64,000 nt of DNA from Bryobacteraceae bacterium (GTDB taxonomy: Bacteria > Acidobacteriota > Terriglobia > Bryobacterales > Bryobacteraceae), in contig JAICJH010000033.1 of NCBI GenBank assembly GCA_025928545.1, positions 1 through 64,000 on the forward strand, in the 5' to 3' direction. The notes beneath the pieces were generated by a model. That model ran no database searches and was not told the DNA's origin. It saw only the letters and a program-made list of their open reading frames with translations. This document shows positions 60,606 to 64,000 of this stretch, one piece after another. Position numbers and translations under genes: made by a program. Position 1 is the first letter of the stretch. Each line of letters begins with the position of its first letter.

Positions 60606-61561
60606 AGAAAGACGATCATCTCCTTTGCGATCGCTTCGACGACTTTGGGCACCACGGCATTGCCGAACTGGCGGTAAGCCTGAGTATCGGAAACGACGAT
60701 CTTTCTGGTGTGAGTCACGTCAAAGCCCATGAGGCGCGCACATTCGCCGGGGGTGAGGCGTCGTGGCGGACGGCCGTGATTTTGCGCGATCAGAATCTCG
60801 GCGCCGTCTTTGTGATAGCGCGCGCTCAGAGTGCGGGAAATGCCCTGCGGATCCGCGATGCCGAAACCGAAGCCGTTGCCCTTCGCGCGGTGCTTTTCCG
60901 CATATTTCTGGAGATAGCCCCAGAGATGCTCACTGAGCGTATATTTGGGATCGGGCGCCGATTCGAGGATGCTCCCGAACGCCGGCCGGCGGGATGGCGG
61001 CGACGGAAAGCCGAACGAAGGCGCCACGGGAAAGCGGCGCCGGTCGAAACCAGCGATATAGACGCGTTCGCGATGCTGCGGAACCCAGCCCGCGGCGTCG
61101 ATCACTTCTGAAAAGACCCAATAGTCCAGTTCTTCGAGCGTTTCGCGTACGATCCGCCAGGTTCGTCCCTTATCGTGAGAACGCAGATTCTTGACGTTTT
61201 CGAGCAGGATGGCGGCCGGGCGCTTGGCTTCGATAATCGCGGCAAGTTCAAAGAACAGCGACCCCTGGGTCTTGTCGCGAAAGCCGTGTTCGCGTCCCAG
61301 GCTGTTCTTTTTGGACACACCTGCGAGAGAGAATGGCTGGCAGGGGAAACCCGCGGCGAGGAGGTCGTGATCCGGGATGGCTGTCAGGTCGAGATCCCGG
61401 ATATCGCCGTGGGGCAATTCGTTGAACCATGCTTCGTACGTCTTGCGGGAGTACTTGTCCCATTCGCACGAAAAGCGGCACTTACCTCCCAGTTTTTCGA
61501 GCGCCACGCGAAAGCCGCCAATGCCGGCGAACAAGTCGATAAAAGTGAACGGGGCTGGCAA
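60602..61561 (-). CDS. dcm: DNA (cytosine-5-)-methyltransferase
   Basis: I place the start at a TTG at 61561, giving 319 residues beginning PAPFTFIDLFAGIGGFR; further upstream the frame codes proline- and arginine-rich noise. All core motifs occur in order: FAGIGGFR (I), GFPCQPFSLAG with the catalytic cysteine (IV) near residue 75, ENVKNLRSHDKG (VI), QHRERVYIAGF (VIII) and YRQFGNAVV (X). The short variable region is between VIII and IX. No restriction nuclease gene is adjacent; only vsr. Confidence 0.95.
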   Translation of the reverse strand: MPAPFTFIDLFAGIGGFRVALEKLGGKCRFSCEWDKYSRKTYEAWFNELPHGDIRDLDLTAIPDHDLLAAGFPCQPFSLAGVSKKNSLGREHGFRDKTQGSLFFELAAIIEAKRPAAILLENVKNLRSHDKGRTWRIVRETLEELDYWVFSEVIDAAGWVPQHRERVYIAGFDRRRFPVAPSFGFPSPPSRRPAFGSILESAPDPKYTLSEHLWGYLQKYAEKHRAKGNGFGFGIADPQGISRTLSARYHKDGAEILIAQNHGRPPRRLTPGECARLMGFDVTHTRKIVVSDTQAYRQFGNAVVPKVVEAIAKEMIVFL

Positions 61562-61602
61562 TCTTTCACTGTAACCTTTGTTCAGGTCTCCGGTTAGCTT
61601 AG

Positions 61603-62172
61603 ATGAGAACGGTGAATAAGAACACGGACCACGAACTGATGGTGGCGGTGGCGCGCGGAGATCTGGCGGGCATGAGTGACATCTACGATCATCGGCATAA
61701 AGCCTTATTCCGGTTCTTCTTCCGGCTGATCGGCAGGCAGGCGCCGGCGGAAGATCTGACTCACGAAGTCTTCCTGCGGATGATCCGGTACCGGCATACG
61801 TATCAGGCGGGCGACCTGTTCGAGGCGTGGATGTACCGGATTGCGCGGAACGTATTCGCGGATCACACAAAGAAGCACCGGCTGGAAATTCCCACTGCCG
61901 AAGGCCAGATGGAACTGGTGGAGAGCGGGCGGCCTACGCCGCTCGATTCCGCGGTGAAGCAGCAGGATCTGGCGCTGCTGCATCGCGCTCTGCGGGAATT
62001 GCCGGATGAAAAACGCGAACTGATCGTGCTGAGCCGGTATCAGGGATTGACTTACGAAGAAATTGGGAAGATCACGGGCTGCGAAGCCGGGACCGTGAAG
62101 GTGCGGGTGTTTCGCGCCATGAAGGAAATGGGGCAGGTTTTCCATGACCTGCGCCGGGAGAAAGCATCATGA
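61603..62172 (+). CDS. ECF RNA polymerase sigma factor
   Basis: The 189-residue protein has sigma region 2 (ALFRFFFRLIGRQAPAEDLTHEVFLRMIRY, then FEAWMYRIARNVFADHTKK) and region 4 (LPDEKRELIVLSRYQGLTYEEIG with the helix-turn-helix CEAGTVKVRVFRAMKEM). There is no region 3, as in ECF factors. It overlaps its probable anti-sigma gene by four bases. Only about 40 bases separate it from the divergent dcm. Confidence 0.95.
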   Translation: MRTVNKNTDHELMVAVARGDLAGMSDIYDHRHKALFRFFFRLIGRQAPAEDLTHEVFLRMIRYRHTYQAGDLFEAWMYRIARNVFADHTKKHRLEIPTAEGQMELVESGRPTPLDSAVKQQDLALLHRALRELPDEKRELIVLSRYQGLTYEEIGKITGCEAGTVKVRVFRAMKEMGQVFHDLRREKAS

Positions 62173-62984
62173 CGAATTACTCCTGCGAACAGGCCAGAGC
62201 CATTATGCCGGAGGCGTGGCTGGCTCAGAGTACAACGGCGGAAACTGTACCGGCGGAACTGCGGCAACATCTGGATGGCTGCGCGGAATGCAGGGCTGAG
62301 ATGGACAGGCTGGGCGGCTTGTGGGAGAAGCTGGGCGATCTCCCCATCCCCGAGCCGAGTCTCGGAATGCGGGTGCGCTGGGAGCAGACGCTGGAATCTC
62401 TGCAAATCGCGCAGGCTGCGATTCAGCCCCGGCGGGATCCGTGGTGGCGGAATATCTGGCCGGCGAATCCGGCCTGGCAGATGGCGATTGCGGGCCTTTG
62501 CCTCGCGGCGGGCCTGGGTGCGGGCGCCTTCCTCCAGCGCGGCTCCGCGGAGCGCGATGAAGTGGCCCGGCTGCGGAGCGAAATTGCGAACACGAAGGAG
62601 ATGGTCGCGGTTTCGCTGTTACAGCAGCAATCGGCAACTGAGCGGCTTCGCGGCGTGGATTACAGCGCCCGCATGCCATCGATGGAACCGCAGGTGATTG
62701 CGGCTCTGATTCAGGCGGTGAATCGGGATTCCAACGTGAATGTGCGGCTGGCTGCAATTGACGCGCTGACTAAAGTGGCGGGCGACAGAGGTGTGAGGGC
62801 GTCCATGCAGCAGGCACTGCCGCAGCAGGATTCGCCGATGGTGCAGGCGGCGCTGATCGATTATCTGGTGGACGCGCACGACAGGAGCGCGGTGGGCACG
62901 ATCCGGGATCTGGTGGCGCGGCCCGACGTGAACCCCACGGTACGCGAGCGCGGGACTTACGCGGTGCAGCGATTGGCTCAGTAG
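62169..62984 (+). CDS. membrane anti-sigma factor with zinc finger and HEAT-like repeats
   Basis: The 271-residue protein has an N-terminal zinc-finger-like anti-sigma segment (RQHLDGCAECRAEMDRL, ligands His and two Cys near residues 34-41), a transmembrane segment near 98-118 (MAIAGLCLAAGLGAGAFL), then a helical region with HEAT-like repeats (VNVRLAAIDALTKVAGDRGVR, MVQAALIDYLVDAHDRSAV). It should hold the upstream sigma factor in check and sense the envelope through its outer repeat domain. It is coupled to the sigma gene and 31 bases before the DUF4097-like gene. Confidence 0.88.
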   Translation: MTNYSCEQARAIMPEAWLAQSTTAETVPAELRQHLDGCAECRAEMDRLGGLWEKLGDLPIPEPSLGMRVRWEQTLESLQIAQAAIQPRRDPWWRNIWPANPAWQMAIAGLCLAAGLGAGAFLQRGSAERDEVARLRSEIANTKEMVAVSLLQQQSATERLRGVDYSARMPSMEPQVIAALIQAVNRDSNVNVRLAAIDALTKVAGDRGVRASMQQALPQQDSPMVQAALIDYLVDAHDRSAVGTIRDLVARPDVNPTVRERGTYAVQRLAQ

Positions 62985-63015
62985 TTCGGAAAAATTTTTC
63001 AGGAGATTGCAATAT

Positions 63016-63870
63016 ATGACTAACAAATTGTGTTGGGCTTTTATCGGCACGGCTATGCTGCTGAACGCTGCCTCCCGCGGAGACTACAAGCTGGAAGACC
63101 GCTCGCCGGTCAGCCACACGTTTACCGGCGATAAGAAGATCGACGTGGATCTCATCGGGGGTTCCATCACCATCATCGGCGATGGCGGCAACAGCATGCG
63201 CGTCACTGGTGAGCGAGTGATTCATGCCGACACGCAGGACCAGATGGCGCGGGCTAAAAAGGACGACGTTCTCGACATGAATGAGAAGGACGGCGTGGCC
63301 CAGGTCTACGAAAACGGACCCTTCCGAAATAATAATAACGGGCATTCGAGCGACGATCACGGTTTCCACGACACTTCCGAGCGGCATTATGAGGTCGACT
63401 GGAACCTGACGGTGCACGTACCGCGCGAGACGGCGCTGCACCTGCGAAGCGTGAACGGAGGCGTCTCGGCACAGGATACGACCGGCGCGTTCGATGTGCG
63501 CAGCGTCAATGGCGCGATCGCGATGTCGAATATGGCGGGATCGGGCACGGCGAGCGCAGTGAACGGGGCGAATACGGTAACGTTCCGCGAGAACCCGAAA
63601 TCGGACAGCACCTTTAGTTCGGTGAACGGGAAGATCGAATTGACCTTTCAGCCCAACCTCTCCGCCGATTTCGAGCTGCACACGGTGAACGGCGGCATGT
63701 TCACGGATTTCGAGTCAACGGCTCTGGCATCGGCGGGATCGGCGGGGAAAGAGAACGGCAAGTTCGTTTACAAGATGCGCGGCACGTCGAGAATTCGGGT
63801 GGGATCGGGCGGTCCGCTGATCAAGCTCGATACCGTCAATGGCGGCATTCAGATCAGGAAAGCGAAGTAG
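63016..63870 (+). CDS. exported DUF4097-type beta-repeat protein
   Basis: The start is the ATG at 63016, preceded by AGGAG ten bases upstream. The 284-residue protein has a signal sequence (NKLCWAFIGTAMLLNAAS) and a repeated short beta pattern rich in NG turns (SVNGGVSAQDTTGAFDV, SVNGAIAMSN, AVNGANTVTFR, SVNGKIELTF, TVNGGMFTDF, TVNGGIQI), typical of the DUF4097/adhesin-like beta-helix family. Function is unknown; it follows the sigma/anti-sigma pair and may be part of the same envelope-stress regulon. Confidence 0.88.
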   Translation: MTNKLCWAFIGTAMLLNAASRGDYKLEDRSPVSHTFTGDKKIDVDLIGGSITIIGDGGNSMRVTGERVIHADTQDQMARAKKDDVLDMNEKDGVAQVYENGPFRNNNNGHSSDDHGFHDTSERHYEVDWNLTVHVPRETALHLRSVNGGVSAQDTTGAFDVRSVNGAIAMSNMAGSGTASAVNGANTVTFRENPKSDSTFSSVNGKIELTFQPNLSADFELHTVNGGMFTDFESTALASAGSAGKENGKFVYKMRGTSRIRVGSGGPLIKLDTVNGGIQIRKAK

Positions 63871-63894
63871 AAAAAGTAAAAGGGAAATCAATAT

Positions 63895-64000
63895 ATGCGA
63901 ATCGGCAACATTGCAGTCATTTCATTCCTGTGCGCCCTGGGCGCGGCGGCGCAGGACAAAGTCACGGTGCCGCTGACGAACCCCTCGCAGCCCGTCACGA
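63895..64000 (+). CDS. exported protein, start only (window ends)
   Basis: Thirty-five codons are visible. They give a signal peptide (RIGNIAVISFLCALGAAAQ) and the start of a mature chain (DKVTVPLTNPSQPVT). The ATG is preceded by AAGGGAAA and lies 24 bases after the DUF4097-type gene, so it is probably the next gene of that operon and may be a related beta-repeat protein. Confidence 0.7.
   Translation, partial: MRIGNIAVISFLCALGAAAQDKVTVPLTNPSQPVT

Noticed and set aside
61562-61870. N-terminal extension of the cytosine methyltransferase
   Set aside because: The extra 100 residues are low-quality proline/arginine sequence running across the sigma-factor start; motif I should lie within the first 20 residues.
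1-64000. tRNA, rRNA, CRISPR arrays, intact insertion sequences or prophage
   Set aside because: No cloverleaf-like sequence, regular spacer-repeat array, complete transposase with terminal repeats or phage structural gene was recognised by eye. A tRNAscan or CRISPR search would be decisive.

Overview
The window reads as chromosomal DNA of a GC-rich soil acidobacterium, most likely Bryobacterales/Solibacter-like. This rests on family content: a TIGR03435 protein, exported carboxypeptidase-regulatory-like proteins, an STGPRTEEGKA-type protein, ThuA and DUF3500 proteins, quinoprotein plus Gly-rich cytochromes, and a complete hopanoid cyclase locus. No rRNA, tRNA, CRISPR or phage genes were recognised. 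Coding density is very high and no gene-free stretch exceeds about 300 bases.

Layout: 0.1-7.3 kb holds small housekeeping genes, thrS, an ABC exporter whose permease is fused in frame to an amidohydrolase, and a small unknown gene. From 7.4 to 16.2 kb a long plus-strand aromatic amino-acid operon runs trpC-trpF-trpB-trpA-chorismate mutase-aroF-tyrA-phosphohexomutase-SDR-pheA, facing serA. From 18.0 to 25.9 kb are yqeY, an OPT transporter, an AGE-like gene, a DUF3500 protein, a MEMO-type protein, an M48 protease and an oxidoreductase. From 26.0 to 38.2 kb is a hopanoid locus: ispH-shc-hpnA, then two exported beta-domain proteins, then hpnG, two zinc dehydrogenases, hpnC and hpnD. The two exported-protein genes lie between direct copies of an intergenic repeat and look inserted. 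From 38.2 to 44.7 kb are a TIGR03435 protein, an M20 peptidase, an MFS transporter, a diheme cytochrome and a SpoIIE-type phosphatase. From 44.7 to 52.1 kb is a sugar locus: thuA-like, a LacI regulator, and an operon cytochrome c-PQQ dehydrogenase-xylB-xylA. From 52.4 to 54.9 kb is an accessory patch with an AT-rich spot, a truncated IS1595-type transposase and small genes. From 55 to 64 kb are ymdB, a phosphoribosyltransferase, an SSS transporter, an exported methyltransferase, bshA, a vsr-dcm pair, and an ECF sigma/anti-sigma operon with DUF4097-type proteins.

The signals most worth following are the two dehydrogenases inside the hopanoid operon (candidates for side-chain reduction), the repeat-flanked insertion in that locus with a leaderless, palindrome-covered promoter, the ABC permease-amidohydrolase fusion, the quinoprotein-xylose isomerase operon with a probable AUU start for xylB, and the four-gene small module built round a truncated transposase domain.
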